Below are positions 20,632 through 32,118 of a stretch of 64,000 nucleotides of DNA, piece after piece. Numbering within the stretch: position 1 is the stretch's first letter; the number at the start of each line of letters is the position of its first letter. Origin of the DNA: Arthrinium phaeospermum (lineage: Eukaryota; Ascomycota; Sordariomycetes; Amphisphaeriales; Apiosporaceae). Location of the stretch: contig QYRS01000003.1 in the NCBI GenBank assembly GCA_006503535.1, positions 2,666,001 to 2,730,000 of the forward strand, read 5' to 3'. Position numbers and translations under genes: made by a program. The notes under the pieces are model-generated. The model saw only the letters and a program-made list of their open reading frames with translations. It was not told the DNA's origin and did not search any database.

Positions 20632-23600
20632 TCCTCAAGTAGAAGCGCGCCCATGCACTTCGAGGATAGCGATAGGGATGCCGCATTCGCTAATAGGGAG
20701 ATAGGAGTTTTTCAAGGGGTCCGTCGTGTGCCTATGCCGTAATCATGGCCAGTATTTGGCGGTGATGTCGAATGGCAATATTCGAAGAAGAGTTTGAGTG
20801 GATTGTGGGCGATTTCGCAAATTAGGCCTTGGATATAATGGGAGATGGCGGCGTGAGAGTCGGTTGCGTCGACGTAGAAAGCGAATGGACGAGTGTTGGT
20901 GGTGGTGGTGGTGGTGGTAGTGGTGGTGCGTATGTTGAGTTGAGCGTAGGTGTGCGTGTGTGAGTGTGTGCAGCAGTGTGTGTTGTGGTCGTTTCGTGGT
21001 TCAGGTTCGTTTCCGAATGACGTAGCCAGGCTTCTGATCTTTCTTTGGCAGGCAGCCCCCCGGAAAAGAAATCAGTGCTACAAGTCTGTACGTTACACAG
21101 GGAGGCCACTTTTTTTTCTGGTCAGGACGGAAACTGAGTCGTGTGGGATGGGAAGGCAAATGCGTGCATAAAGTACATACAGGCCGACGGTTGGGCAGAC
21201 GAGACTACAGGGCAGCTAAAATCAAGAAAACAAAATCCGCATACCGGTCAATGGTAATTGAGCCCGGGCGAGGGTTACCTGTCCTTCTCTAGATCCAAGC
21301 AGATGCGAAAACAAGAACAGCCTCATCCTCTACTACCGACTTCTGCCAGGTACTTGCAATACCCGCTTGCACTTTTGGTTTGGGGTTACTCGCGATCAGG
21401 CCCGTCGCTAATCCTTTCCCCATCCACTAACCACGCCAGGTATCTGCTACCATGTACTTCACCATGTCTGTACATGTAATCACCCATGCAGCAAGAGGTG
21501 GTAGTGTAGCACCTATCTGGGCACTGGGCAGGGCCTAGGCATGTATCTGCATGTACATACGCGCCTGCGGATCTGGATTGAACAGAGTCGTCAGTGTCAT
21601 TGAGCCTCCTATTCATCCTTGGTCTTGTGTTCGGGGAATGCCCAGGCCCCTCATGTATGCAGATGCGCATCTCTCGCCGTCGGTATCGCGCTGCTGTTTA
21701 TCAACCACGTTTCTCTTGGTGCAAGTTCGTGGGCGATGCCCACAGTCTACCTACATCCCTCAGAGTACTCCAGTGTTGCATCGGCCTTGGTTGACTGGAT
21801 TCTGAGCATGGCCGACCGTCCTAGCAGACCTATTCTGGTCGCTAGGGGTCAGCCACTAGCCTGCCATGCGATCCGGAAATGCCTTGGATTTGCTGCGCTA
21901 CATGCTACCATGGGGCCAGCCAGGCATTATCACCCCATTCTATTGATATTTCCAGCAGGTCCGTGTTAGGACGCCGCCAGTTATGTAGCCAGTCTGTCTG
22001 CTGGCAGGATTGGGCGGCGGCACCAACGTTCGGTTCTAGCACAAAGCACCCAGCACCAGACAGATCACGATAAGTACCACTCGGGATGTTTCTTTTAATC
22101 GCCTCTTCCTGCAACAGGACACATTGTCCCTGATGAGCCTAACGACATACCCAACCTTCGGACCTTTTTTGAGAGCGGGATGCGGCTGGCTCGCTTCGCT
22201 AAGAGCTCCATGGTACTTGATTCCTATTTCATGCTCTATTTTATGCAGGGTCAAGAATGCCATTGGTGAATCAATGAGCGGTGCAGTCCGGACCGTCTTG
22301 ATGTTGCCCTCGCTAGGCTGTCAGCAAGCGGCCGCAGCCACAGATTGCTGCAGCACGCCGGGGCTAGATTTTTCTTTCTCTTTGCAGTTGAGCTCAGCCG
22401 CCGTTGCCACTCTCGGTGCTCTGCCTACAGTCAGTTCTGAAATGGTCCGATGAGGCGGCACTTTGCAGGGCTCTCTTTGCTCTCGCATTGCTGTCCAAAG
22501 ACCCCCTGATGCAACAGCGACAACGCTCTTTTCTTCTGTAGGGAGACGCTGGAGTTTATTTACTTATCTTCGTCTCATGCGCCAATGTAGCTTTCAACGT
22601 GGTCCCCGATCCTTGAGCCCCATCATCTAACGGTGTACCGGGATGGACCCAACCGACATTGACCCCGAACAAACTTTCTGGCAGTTCGTCCTTTTTTTCA
22701 GTCGACACATCTCGTGTTTTCCCTCCCCATAATCCAAGTTTTCTTTTTCAGGCATGAACCAGTGACCAAGGCTCGTAAAGAAAGCATGACCTCGCCCTCT
22801 CTTAGGCAATCGGGACAGCATGGCAGTGGTAGTCAATTTTGGTTCTTCTCATGCGGATACTACGGCAACGATGCCATAGCCCGCAGGCTGAAGCTGGGGG
22901 TCCTCCCCCCGACTGGTCGTCTAGAAGGACAACACCGCTCGAGTAAGGTGCTCTAAATGCTCATTCCTTGGCCGCCGGGCTTCACTTTCCTGCGGCGTGA
23001 CTCGTCAGCGTATCCACCCGGAGCGGCCTGACTAGAATGTCCACGAGACTTCGAGAATTTAGCCCTCTCGAGTAGCGTCGCCCAATCCGTCGATAGCCAC
23101 GATCCCAAAAGGGGGCCCGGCGCGTTCCCGAGGAAAAGAGTCGCCAAACCCAGCCGTGGAATGCCAATGAGAGCTCGTCGCTTAGGACGACGTTTTGCTG
23201 GCAATTGCTACTATCAGATCGTTCACCCTTTGGGCGCGGCGCGGCCGTATGGTTCCGCTCACGATGGCACGACAAAGGATTTTGTTTTCAATCTGTAGCA
23301 TAGTCATTCTGCCGGCACAAATTCCGCGTCATCGCTGAGATGGCATCATGACGTGCATGTCATCTATATTCCCCTCTGTTTGGTGGGATGAATAGTCTTG
23401 GCGCCTGCCCGAGCCACGACTCTGAGTATGCTATCTGACATCAACGATAGATATATTGGACGGCATGCCATACAGTATCTGTCCCAAGATCTAGAGTGCA
23501 GACCGCATCGCGCGCAAATACCGATTGGTCCCGGCTGTCTGGGCTTGTAACACCATGATTTCAAAAGCCGTGCCTACTTCACAGCTCATGATTCCGACGG

Positions 23601-24855
23601 ATGTGTCACGTCGTGGCTTTCTAGAGTTTATGAAATGCAACTACTCCGTACAGAGCACCGAACCTGTTTCGCGGCCGGATTTCAGGACCTATACCTGACC
23701 GCACCAATAAGGCGGCCAGTCGGACATAAAGTGCTGGATGCTACTTACATCGAGTGTGTGTTTCATTTTCAGCTCCGTCTGTACCGAAGCGAGGATATTG
23801 TTGACTCGCTCGGCCGGGTTGTTCAACCCCATTTTATCAAACACGTTACCTAGCTTACTTGGGAAAAAAGCACTGTCCATAGATCCGGCATTATCATATC
23901 GTACCATTTTGTCCTGCTGTGTGTGATATTCCAGTAGCGCTACTATCTTCCAAACGCCGAAGAGCTTCAAAACCCGAGCTCTCGATACTTATTAGACAGA
24001 GACAGAGACGAAGAAGTTGGCACCGCCGCTTTCTTGCGCCAACGACACCCGGCTAGTAGGTGCGCTAATCGGGGGCTTGCTTGCCCCCCCATTCTCGCGT
24101 GAGGGATCCAGTTTCTACCAGTTTGCGCCAGCCGCTCCAGAACGGGCTGTTGGTAAGCATTGGGCATTATTAGGTGAGTAAGTGCAATACGCAATGGATA
24201 GCTTCCAGGTCTAGGCCTCTTTTCTCTCTTCCTCTCTCCCTCTCCTTTTTTTTTCTTTTTTCTTTTCTTTTTTTTCAATCATCGGAGGTTGCTCGGATCC
24301 ATGTTAGGACTAATCGCCGACGCCCCTTCGACAGGAAATTCGAAACAGCAGTAAGATTTCGAGTATTTGTATGTATGCATTGCCAACCCAGTTCGTGGCT
24401 TGTATACCAAGTACGGAGTACTAAACCCCCATTCTCATCCACAAAACCGGAGACCAACGGAACTGCATTCCGCAATCTTGGTACGGGTTAGTAAACGTAC
24501 AGAGCACCATCGTTTACGTAAGCAGCGGTATTCAAATCCGATAGATAGGCTTCATCATCGGCATTGCCAATGGCTGTTCATAATAAGGAGGGATCGGCTC
24601 GAGGATGTGCGCTGGATAGGTCTTTAGGTATCTGAAAGAGTTGGGGTCTTGCGGAGATGGAAGTCCGTCTGCGGCCCAGCCCCTTATCAGCACCCGCTAC
24701 TGTCGAAGCCGCCATTCTCTGAAGCTCCTTGAATAACGAACAAAGTTGCCGGTAATAACTCTGGAAAAGACTCGCATTATGAGATATCCTGCTTCATCAG
24801 ACCCTCGTTTGTCAGTCAGGACGTAGTCTTGTCATTATAGCTAGCACCCGCAGCA
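20632..24855. other. 4.2-kb intergenic region
   Basis: The left 500 bases are presumably promoter and leader of the kinase gene and include a TGG microsatellite. The rest contains no supported gene. The open frames are short, occur on both strands and have no recognisable protein features. A TACTCCGTA/TACGGAGTA motif occurs at 23642 and 24412. A T-rich tract lies at 24244-24276. Confidence 0.5.
20897..20929 (+). repeat. (TGG)n microsatellite
   Basis: Interrupted TGG repeat of about 11 units, 260 bases upstream of the kinase start codon. On the coding (minus) strand it reads CCA repeats in the presumed leader. Confidence 0.9.
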
Positions 24856-25863
24856 ATGCTTATAGAACCGGCACTGAGAGACCTATCGTTGTACAATGTA
24901 TTACCCAAGGAGGAGGAGGAGGAGGAGGAGGAGGAGGAGCCCGGCTTACCCATAGCCCCGGTCCTCTCTTCCGGCCTGCAAGTCCGCGAAGCCGCCAGGG
25001 CCAAGACCTTGACGGCGCCGACATCGGGCCTCGCCTCCGGCTACCTGCAAGCAAACCTCATCGTGCTACCGTCACGCTACGCGGCCGACTTCCGTCTCCT
25101 TTGTGCCCGGAACCCGGTGCCGTGCCCCTTGATCGCCGAGTCCACCGCCCCCGGGCGATATGATTCCTTCAAGTCATGCCTAGCTGCTGCGCGGAATGTG
25201 CTGTCCGACAAAGACGAAGACGGCGGCGGCGATTGCGTCGACCTGCGCCACGACATACCGCGGTACATGGTGTACCGCGACTCGGAGCTCGTCCGGGCCG
25301 GGGCCCTGGATATCGAGGACGAGTGGGACGACGCCGACCACGTGGCCTTCCTGATCGGGTGCTCGTACAGCTTCGAGAGCGCGCTCGGCCTCGCGGGCCT
25401 TGCCCCGCGACACACGGTCCTGGGCCGAAACGTCCCCATGTACCGGACGCGGCTGCCGCTGTGTCCCGCGGGCGTGTTCACGGGCAGCACCTACGTCGTG
25501 TCGATGCGGCCGTACAGGCGGCGCGACGTCGAGCGCGTCCGGGACATCACGCGCGGCTACAGTGTGACCCACGGCGAGCCCGTCGCATGGGGCTGGGAGG
25601 CGGTACACAGTCTGGGGATACTGGACATCGACGCCCCTGAGTGGGGCGAGGCGCCCGTCACCGCCGACGGGAGACCCCTGGGCGGACTGCAGGGCTCGGG
25701 CGACCTCGACGAAGTTCCCGTCTTCTGGGCTTGCGGGGTGACGCCTCAGGAGGCCGTGATGAGGGCGAACATAAAGGGGACGGTAATGGCACATGCCCCT
25801 GGGCACATGCTACTATTGGACTGCAAGGACCACGACATAGTTGATACGTCATTTATCTATTAA
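24856..25863 (+). CDS. DUF1445 / UPF0317 family protein, D-glutamate cyclase-like
   Basis: Intronless, 335 residues. The body from about residue 55 matches the DUF1445 family end to end: GLASGYLQANLIVLPSRYA, then RNPVPCPL, DIPRYMVYRD, VAFLIGCSYSFESAL, GRNVPMYRT, VSMRPYRRRD, VPVFWACGVTPQ and HAPGHMLLLD. In animals this domain is part of mitochondrial D-glutamate cyclase (D-glutamate to 5-oxo-D-proline), and in bacteria it lies in 5-oxoproline-related operons. That activity here is inference. Odd points: a run of ten Glu codons (24910-24939) in the N-terminal extension, and by eye a markedly higher GC content than the flanks. The absence of introns and the bacterial-type family raise the possibility of an old transfer from bacteria. 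The start codon is uncertain, because the conserved domain begins about 55 residues in. The gene lies 286 bases from, and tail to tail with, a Zn2Cys6 regulator. Confidence 0.85.
   Translation: MLIEPALRDLSLYNVLPKEEEEEEEEEEPGLPIAPVLSSGLQVREAARAKTLTAPTSGLASGYLQANLIVLPSRYAADFRLLCARNPVPCPLIAESTAPGRYDSFKSCLAAARNVLSDKDEDGGGDCVDLRHDIPRYMVYRDSELVRAGALDIEDEWDDADHVAFLIGCSYSFESALGLAGLAPRHTVLGRNVPMYRTRLPLCPAGVFTGSTYVVSMRPYRRRDVERVRDITRGYSVTHGEPVAWGWEAVHSLGILDIDAPEWGEAPVTADGRPLGGLQGSGDLDEVPVFWACGVTPQEAVMRANIKGTVMAHAPGHMLLLDCKDHDIVDTSFIY
24910..24939 (+). repeat. (GAG)10 encoding poly-Glu
   Basis: Ten perfect GAG codons near the start of the DUF1445 frame, upstream of the conserved domain. A likely length-polymorphic site, and a reason to doubt that the true protein begins so far upstream. 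Confidence 0.95.
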
Positions 25864-26149
25864 AACCATGCGCTATCAAATTCCCACACATTTGTCGGGG
25901 CTGAGGAGAGGCCATCGTACGTCTTTGCGCGGTTCAATCCTACATCATACCTCTCAAATAAAAATCCACGCTCGACCAAATAGTCCAAGGGAGTGGAGTG
26001 AACCACTCATGTTTCTTCCTTCATTGTTGCCTGAGCTTTAGTATTGCACCGAAAGAGTACGTAGGTTAGCAGTTGTAACGGCAATGAGGCTACACACATA
26101 CAGTTCAGGGATTGCGATCGACATACAGAAACGATATCCGGAGCATCAT

Positions 26150-28518
26150 TCATGCAGTGCCTCCGTTTTCTAACGTCGGCCCAAAGACAGGATCCATCAG
26201 GAAGTCGTCAGTTAGCAGAATTCCCAATTCGGCATCAGATATATGCATGTTGGTGTCGTCCAGGCCTGTCGCATTTGCAGATCCGAAGTCCGCAAGGAAA
26301 CCAAAGTCCAGAAGAGGATCTTGCGTTGACCCGTGTTCTTTTGCCCCTGAAATATCCATGGCCTGAACGACGCTCGTTTTTACTTCAACTATGCAGGGCC
26401 AAGTATGCTTGATCTTGTCCATTGCATCCAGTATGGTCTCCATGGATTTCGCGACGCTGGAGTCATCTGGAGGCAAGTCTTCCAGAGATATCCGCATGAG
26501 GACTGTGCCGGCGGCAACCGAAAGCGTGTGGACGAAATCTAGGGGCAAGGCCGAGTACTTGTAATAGCGAGAATAACTGCGAAGCAGTCGGATGATGGCA
26601 TGTAGCGACTCGTAGCATATGTCTACGTCATCGCTTTTACCGATGCCTGGTCTGCCATAAAGATGCCTGGGCGGTCGGTGGAGAATGATCATGGCCGTAT
26701 GGAAAACCATGCTAATATTGAGAATGTCAGTCTTCCCTGAATCATTACGACTGGGTATTTCCACGTACTGTAGATGAAGCACGAACGGCTGGACCTGTCC
26801 ATTGCTCCATTGATTCCAATATAGCTTGCTTGGAAGGGTGGCAAGCCATCTGTTGAGTTGCACGTGGATTCGCTGCGCCGTTGCGGCGAGCACTGCACTG
26901 TCGGCATTGTGCCTGCGGTTCTCGAACAGATCCGTAATCATCGTATGGATAATCTTGTAGAGCTCTACTCGATAGATAAAGCTCCCCGAGAGGGCAATCC
27001 CGTCCTCGTAGGCCGTGACCGCAACATCCTTGGCGATATAGATATCCAGAAGCCCCTGCCAATCCTCCGGGTAGGGTATCCGTATGGTATTGCGCACGTC
27101 AGATTCATGTGGGTACAGGGCAGGAGGCCGACCAAAGTACATGCTGATCTGTTTGTCCGAGTTGAAAGCTGCCCAGTATACACGCCGGAGGATCTCTCGG
27201 TCGATCTGCGATTCAGATGGCTCCTCAGAGGACCAGTTGTTTGGGTCAAGGTGCACTTCGATATGACATGTTAGCAGGTTCTGTTTGATGACGACATAGG
27301 GGTATTGCAGGGCTAGTAATGTGTCCCAGAAGCCTACACTCCCTGGATACCTTGAGAAAACGATGACGGCCCAAGAACTTCTCCATCATGTCGAGAGAGC
27401 TCGAGCGGTCCAAAGATGATTTGAAACCCACCTACAGCCCATTTCGTGAGTGACTCTGAGTGCAATCCCCAAGAACAACCAGCCCTTGGAGGCTTTGCCA
27501 TGGCCGATTGCATGATAACTCAGCAAGATCAGAGCTTGGAGTAGTGTCAAGTCCGGCTTATCCAGCGATGCATAAACCATGCTCTCCGCCTGGCTAGAGA
27601 AAGCTTCCGACATGCGCGACATTGACGCATCGCCTGTTGCCAGTGCGCCTATGGCGCAAATTGCGAAGAGTAGCACATCGGAGTAATAGCGGCCTGCTCC
27701 TGTGTCATAATCGCGCAGGAAGAACTCCCGGTAGACACACATGTGGTAGGGATACTGTTCCTTGAAGAAAGTAGACATCAAGCTCTGGCATGTCTCATCA
27801 TGTGGAGAGAAGTGAAAATCGAGTGTGGACACTGGTAGGCCCGTTGGCTCACTGGACGAAGAAGTAGCTAACACTTCGTCGAGGTTCAGATGCTGAGCAT
27901 GTGGGAGGAGCTCGCTGGTCCCTGGATATGCGTGGAATAGGCCAGTCGAGCCGAAGTATTGTAGAGAAGCACTTCCGGTGCGAGTCTTTTTCAACTGGCC
28001 AGCTCGTGCCTTTGCTAAGACGACATCGGTGTCGTCCGGGGACGGCGAGGCAGGCGAACTCACGTCCACCTGGTTTTCTTGCTTCTTCGTATATCCCGAC
28101 AGCATCTGTTCCCTCCTTTCGCCATCCGCTTTAGCCAGTTGTTGGATGAAGAGCTCGAGAGAGGCAACATGTCGTTCTAGCGCCTGAACGTAGCTCTTGG
28201 GCACCGGTCTGCACGCCGTGTAAGTACCACATGCCAGGACGGGACAGAGACCCAACACACCTCTGTTTCTCTCCGGAGCCCGAGACGACACATTGCGTGC
28301 CGGCCTTTGTACAGCCCGAGCAAGGATGCTGGCGGTCGCACTTGATCTACCGGGACAGCGTTAGCGTTTTGCTGGATACATGCCAAGGTTTACAATTGGA
28401 AAGGAGCTGTGGTGTAGTTTACTTTTCTCCTTCGGCATCTCTCACAGCTTTTATGCGAGTCAGCTAGCACGAACTGGATCCGGGAATTAGAGGCATGTCG
28501 CTGGAACGTACGAAACAT
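26150..28518 (-). CDS. Zn2Cys6 fungal-specific transcription factor
   Basis: My model has five exons on the minus strand (28518-28423, 28346-28261, 28208-27436, 27255-26769, 26711-26150). It gives 667 residues, and all exon phases add up. The binuclear zinc cluster spans residues 25-51: CERCRRRK / IKCDRQHPCSGC / TKAGTQC, that is C-x2-C-x6-C-x5-C-x2-C-x6-C. The first intron splits it after RRRK, a common site. A linker and dimerisation-type helix follow (SYVQALERHVASLELFIQQL). The fungal_trans middle-homology domain comes next, with ASKGWLFLGIALRVTHEMG joined to LHLDPNNW, then ILRRVYWAAFNSDKQISMYFGRPP. After the last splice it reads LHLHMVFHTAMIILHRPP, as in nirA-type factors. Introns are 76, 52, 180 and 57 bp; those of 76 and 180 bp have GCTAAC branch sites. 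The start is the first ATG after an in-frame TAG. The target is unknown; the neighbouring DUF1445 gene is a candidate. Confidence 0.85.
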
Positions 28519-30092
28519 GGGCGATATCTCCTATTGCCGTTATCGGACCAGACGACCTATTCGTGTCCATGGTTTCCTGTACATGGGGTACTTCCTAGAT
28601 GAGGAGAAGCCGGTCTAAAAGGAGATGAAAACAAGGACCTTCTTTCTCGCCAACAGTAAGGCTGGAAATGCCAGATAAGACGCAATTCAGCCGCATGCTG
28701 TGGTGTTTTTTTGTAGTGCTGATAAATACGTCGGGTTACACATGGTTATTGGAAATACTACGGAGTAGCTTACATGCAGAGCATCTTAGTCCTTGCGACA
28801 ATGCGGGGTATGACTTATACCATAAGTGCATATATAGGTAACCTGTCAACTGGCTACATTATCAAGCACCTATAGAAGTAACGCCGGATGCGTATAATCC
28901 ACCTCGGGGAGACATGATTTGACTCGAGGACGGACCTCAGTTGGATCGATAAGAGAACAAGTCCAACACTATGGTCGTTTCGCGTCATTCTACCTACTGT
29001 ATACCTCTCTCCACTTGAGCCGAACGGTGGGCATCCTCACCACCCGCACTCTAAAGTTCTGGGCCTTTCAGGCATGCAATGCCACGCCTAGGAGCAGCGA
29101 AATACAGCAAATGGGCTTGGAATCGGTAGCATGACGATGGCTTCCGTGTTGTATTTGTATTGGTCCCATTCTTACAGGACTGGAAACCAATGTTCCTTGA
29201 CTCTCGCTGAAGCATATCGGCCCAGGGATGCAATCGGTCCCCAGCCTCCGTACCCATGTCCATTTGACCGCTAAAGGTCGAAAATCGGGGGGGAATGCAT
29301 GTGCGCCATGAGGAAGTAAGTTTGATCGCACTTGCCTGGAGGAAATTGAAGGTGCACATAAAGTACATCAATGATAGGTAGCGGTGTCCAATTACCCTCT
29401 GGCACACGATAAGTGGCTACATACCTAGCATTGGTGGAAGTCTACCTCCCTCAACGTATTGATTTCCATGTGCCTGCGATAAGCAGAGAGCTCGTGCAAC
29501 ACTACCGTCTGATCAGCCGTTGAGATGAATGATTCGTCGTACATGCTTCGGAACGGGATCCGCCAGGTGGACGCTAACTAAAAGTCACAACGCCGCCCGC
29601 CAGCCCCGACAGTACCTACTTTAGACATAAATTTCCTTCCCTGCGACAAACTTCAAATCATTGAAACCCGTTGCTTTTCACGTCACACGAAAGTAGCGAC
29701 CGTCTCGTTTCTGACTGCCGCCTTTTCAACCGAACTATCCTGCCCAACCAAGTCCTTTTCACGCTGCGACCAAGACGCAGCAGTACGTCGTCATCGTTAT
29801 ACAACAGGACACCGGCAATTGTGTTGGACACCATCTGAGGCACATCATCACAGTTACAGCAAAGGGCACACAGCAAGGGGACGTCGCCTCTCTACAGGTT
29901 AAAAAAAGGCATCAAGGTGGCTCTTCAAGGAGCTCGTGTTATTCCCGTTCGAGCCAACCCAAATGATTCAATAACAGTTGCTGAAAGTCCCACGGCCTAC
30001 CATTGCCTACTTGCCTTACGAACCAGTAAGGACGACTCCGGAGTGACGTGACAGTACCACCACCACCATCAGAGGCCTCATTCCACGACACA
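28519..30092. promoter_or_regulatory. divergent intergenic region
   Basis: About 1.6 kb between the divergently transcribed Zn2Cys6 factor (-) and the antiporter (+), so both promoters should lie here. A TACGGAGTA motif is at 28759. No coding signal found. Confidence 0.5.
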
Positions 30093-32118
30093 ATGCCTAG
30101 CTTGGACCTCACGGATTTCAATATTCTGGTATGCCATGTACTCCAAGCATGCTGTTTCTCGGCTTCTGACCTGACATCAAATAGACCGCTTTGCTCGGTG
30201 GGTTTATCAGCGTGTTCGGCCTGGTCTCGTACCTTGTGAAGGAGAACTTTTATCTATCCGAAGCACGTAAGCAGTTGGACCAATCGAGATCCGTCTTGTT
30301 ACTAGACTGATCATATGTTGTAGTGATATCGCTGCTGGTAGGTGTTGCCTTTTCGCCGCCAGCAGCCAACCTCATTCGGCCTCTGGACTACGCACGTGGC
30401 AATCAAGATAACCTCAATGACATCACCCTCTACTTCTCACGGCTGGTGCTTGGGGTACAGCTTGTACTGGCTGGCATTCAGCTCCCAAGCCGTTACCTCA
30501 GGAAGGAATGGAAGCCTCTCAGCCTTTTGCTAGGCCCTGTCATGACCCTAATGTGGCTCGTCACCAGCCTTCTGATTTGGGGACTGGTTCCTCGCTTGCC
30601 CTATCTCCATGCCCTCGCTATAGCCGCATGTGTCACGCCGACAGATCCTGTTCTCTCCAACGTGATTGTAAAGGGTAGATTCGCCGATAACAACGTGCCG
30701 AAAGAGCTCCAGAAGATCATCATTGCAGAGTCAGGTGCCAACGATGGGCTTGGTTACCCGTTCCTATTCTTCGCTCTTTACTTAATCCAGTATGTGGGCG
30801 ATGGCAGCCATGCCCCTGGCGGAGGAGCCAGGGAAGCTATGGGTCTGTGGTTCGGGGAGACCTGGGGCTATACGATTCTGCTGAGTGTCGTTTACGGCGC
30901 CGTAGTCGGCAAGATATTCCTGCACCTGCTGCACTTTGCCGAGGAGAAGAAATGGGTAGACCGCGAGAGCTTTATAGTATTCGCTCTTTCACTGGCCCTG
31001 TTCATCACCGGTACGTGTGGCATGATCGGCAGCGACGATGTCCTTGCCTGCTTCATAGCTGGTAACACGTTCACGTGGGACGACTGGTTTCGACTCGAAA
31101 CCCTTGATGAGGTAAGTTGCATTCTGTATATATTGAGCTGTATAGATGTGCTGATAAGTTGCAGTATGCGATTTCCCCCTTTAAGCGGAGCGTGGCATTT
31201 CGTTCTCTGACTAATGATCAACAGTACGCTTCAACCAACGATTGATATGCTCCTGAATGTCGCCATCTTCATGTGGTACGGCGCTGTCTGCCCCTGGTCC
31301 AAGTTCCTCCACAATGACGTTATCCCGATTTATCGACTCATCCCTCTTGGTATCTTGATATTATTGTTCAGACGCCCGCCGGTCATTATGGCTGTGCACA
31401 AATATATTCCTCAGATTGAAGACATCCGCCAGGCTATTTTCATGGGCTTCTTTGGTCCTGTGGGGGTCTCGGGAATCTTCTATTTGTATATCACGCTTCA
31501 GTTTCTCGACGGCCTCAAGGTCGATGGGCAACAGAGAGAAGATGTGGCTGCTTTAGGAGAGACGGTGGAGGTCGTTGTATGGTTCGTTACGATATGCAGT
31601 GTTGTAAGTTTCCATCGCTGCCAAAAACACTTTGTATGCTGACTTGCTTTCCACAGGTTATCCATGGACTGACTATCCCCCTTGGAAAGTTTGGGGTGCA
31701 ACTTCCCCGGACTATCTCTCGGAGCCTGAAGTCGCCCAGCGACGACGGAGGAGGTGAAACTCCTTTCCGTATCCGAGGGAGAGTCAGTCACTTGTTGCCC
31801 CCCTTCCGCGCCGCGAAAGACACACAGAGAAGTCCCCGTGAATTGACCTCGCCTGCCATTTCAAGGTCAACAACATCTGCACGACCTCTTTTCTCAATCG
31901 GTGGTAGCATTATCCCCGAGGATGTCGATAGGCAGGCAGCCACGTCGGGTTTGCCGAATCGTACCATTCGCTTCCCCGACGAAGACTTATCGGAACCAGG
32001 TCATGACCAAGCCCGACCGGCGGAGCGGACTCAGCCGGTTACAAACCATGAGCCAAACCCGAGTACGACCACAACCCATGCTCAGGATCACGAGCACTCA
32101 CGGCCAGGCTCAAGCTAA
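30093..32118 (+). CDS. Na+/H+ antiporter, fungal NHA1/SOD2 type
   Basis: Plasma-membrane cation/proton antiporter exporting Na+ (and often K+). Exons: 30093-30128, 30185-30266, 30324 to about 31125, 31225-31603 and 31657-32118; about 586 residues. The N-terminus MPSLDLTDFNIL joins to TALLGGFISVFG and then LISLLVGVAFSPPAANLIRP. The family core is clear: LALAxAACVTPTDPVLSN-type helix, ESGANDGLGYPF with the conserved Asp, FITGTCGMIGSDDVLACFIAGNTFTWDDWFR, and LQPTIDMLLNVAIFMWYGAVCPW. About ten to twelve membrane helices precede a hydrophilic C-terminal tail (residues about 440-586), shorter than in yeast Nha1. Odd point: the obvious donor GTAAGT at 31112 joined to the only good acceptor at 31224 shifts the frame and gives an early stop. 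A donor GTATAT at 31126 restores the frame, adding about four residues. The identity is secure; that one junction is not. Confidence 0.85.

Noticed and set aside
26712..26768. Reading through the last intron of the Zn2Cys6 factor, as the frame stays open
   Set aside because: Removing it (GTACGT to TTAG) restores LHLHMVFHTAMIILHRPP, the expected conserved block; the read-through inserts residues foreign to the family.
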